Origin: Lachnospiraceae bacterium
GTDB lineage: Bacteria; Bacillota; Clostridia; Lachnospirales; Lachnospiraceae
Assembly: GCA_023664345.1 (NCBI GenBank)
Contig: JAMPFQ010000014.1
Coordinates: 1,879-65,878, forward strand
DNA: 64,000 nucleotides
Direction of reading: 5' to 3'
Both the position numbers and the translations under genes were made by a program. The first letter of the stretch is position 1; every line of letters starts with the position of its first letter. Below, piece by piece: positions 63,945 to 64,000 of the stretch. A model generated the notes under the pieces. It was not told where the DNA came from. It saw only the letters and a list, made by a program, of their open reading frames with translations, and did not search any database.

Positions 63945-64000
63945 GGGGGAATTTGGAGAAAGGGGACGGCGGCAGTGCGCTGCCCTGTGCCGCGCGGACG

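Overview
The window looks like a chromosomal core segment of a spore-forming Clostridia, most probably a Lachnospiraceae. Base composition is close to balanced. Gene order follows the Bacillus/Clostridium plan (plsX-acpP-rnc-smc-ftsY; ylxM-ffh-rpsP-khpA-rimM-trmD-rplS-rbgA-rnhB-ylqG-ylqH; yqfC-yqfD-phoH-pgpH-ybeY), and the YqfC/YqfD pair points to sporulation. No rRNA, tRNA, CRISPR array, prophage or intact insertion sequence was seen. Nearly all genes lie on the + strand with good Shine-Dalgarno sites.

Layout. 1-7.1 kb: fatty acid/phospholipid initiation (plsX, acpP), RNase III, SMC and FtsY. 7.2-12.4 kb: a block inserted between ftsY and ylxM-ffh, with threonine deaminase, a YitT-type membrane protein, a divergent 47-residue small protein, a truncated WYL regulator fused end to end with a gene remnant, and a GNAT enzyme. 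12.7-23.7 kb: SRP, ribosome and tRNA maturation genes, with two signal peptidases around rbgA, a TrmD whose C-terminus is a GNAT-like domain, and FliK/FlhB-like orphans. 23.7-29.3 kb: PgeF, a two-component system and a minus-strand PRPP synthetase. 29.5-34.8 kb: DUF512 radical-SAM protein, der, plsY, gpsA. With plsX, plsY and gpsA make up the acyl-phosphate route to lysophosphatidate. 34.8-39.3 kb: accessory genes with an AlgI/AlgX-like O-acyltransferase pair. 39.4-47.5 kb: pyrimidine phosphorylase and the yqfC-ybeY sporulation/RNA cluster, whose pgpH position holds a catalytically degenerate HD protein. 47.9-56.3 kb: two flavoproteins, proline synthesis (proB, fthC, proA) and ferrous iron uptake (feoAB). 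56.3-63.9 kb: a locus with DUF1961 (YesU-like), GH2, a lipoprotein and a YetA-like/PL26 protein, which suggests rhamnogalacturonan breakdown.

The most unusual non-coding content is a set of intergenic hairpin repeats. The main one is a 223-bp tandem duplication between rplS and lepB. Each unit carries an extended -10 promoter motif and a closed multibranch RNA-like fold. There are also several dispersed palindrome families (after smc, plsY and a BofC-like gene; around 1.4, 9.4 and 12.5 kb; around 30.9 and 56.3 kb) and a 154-bp cruciform at 47.6 kb.

The last 56 bases (after 63944) and the first 51 hold no gene I can support. All calls come from reading the sequence without database searches.
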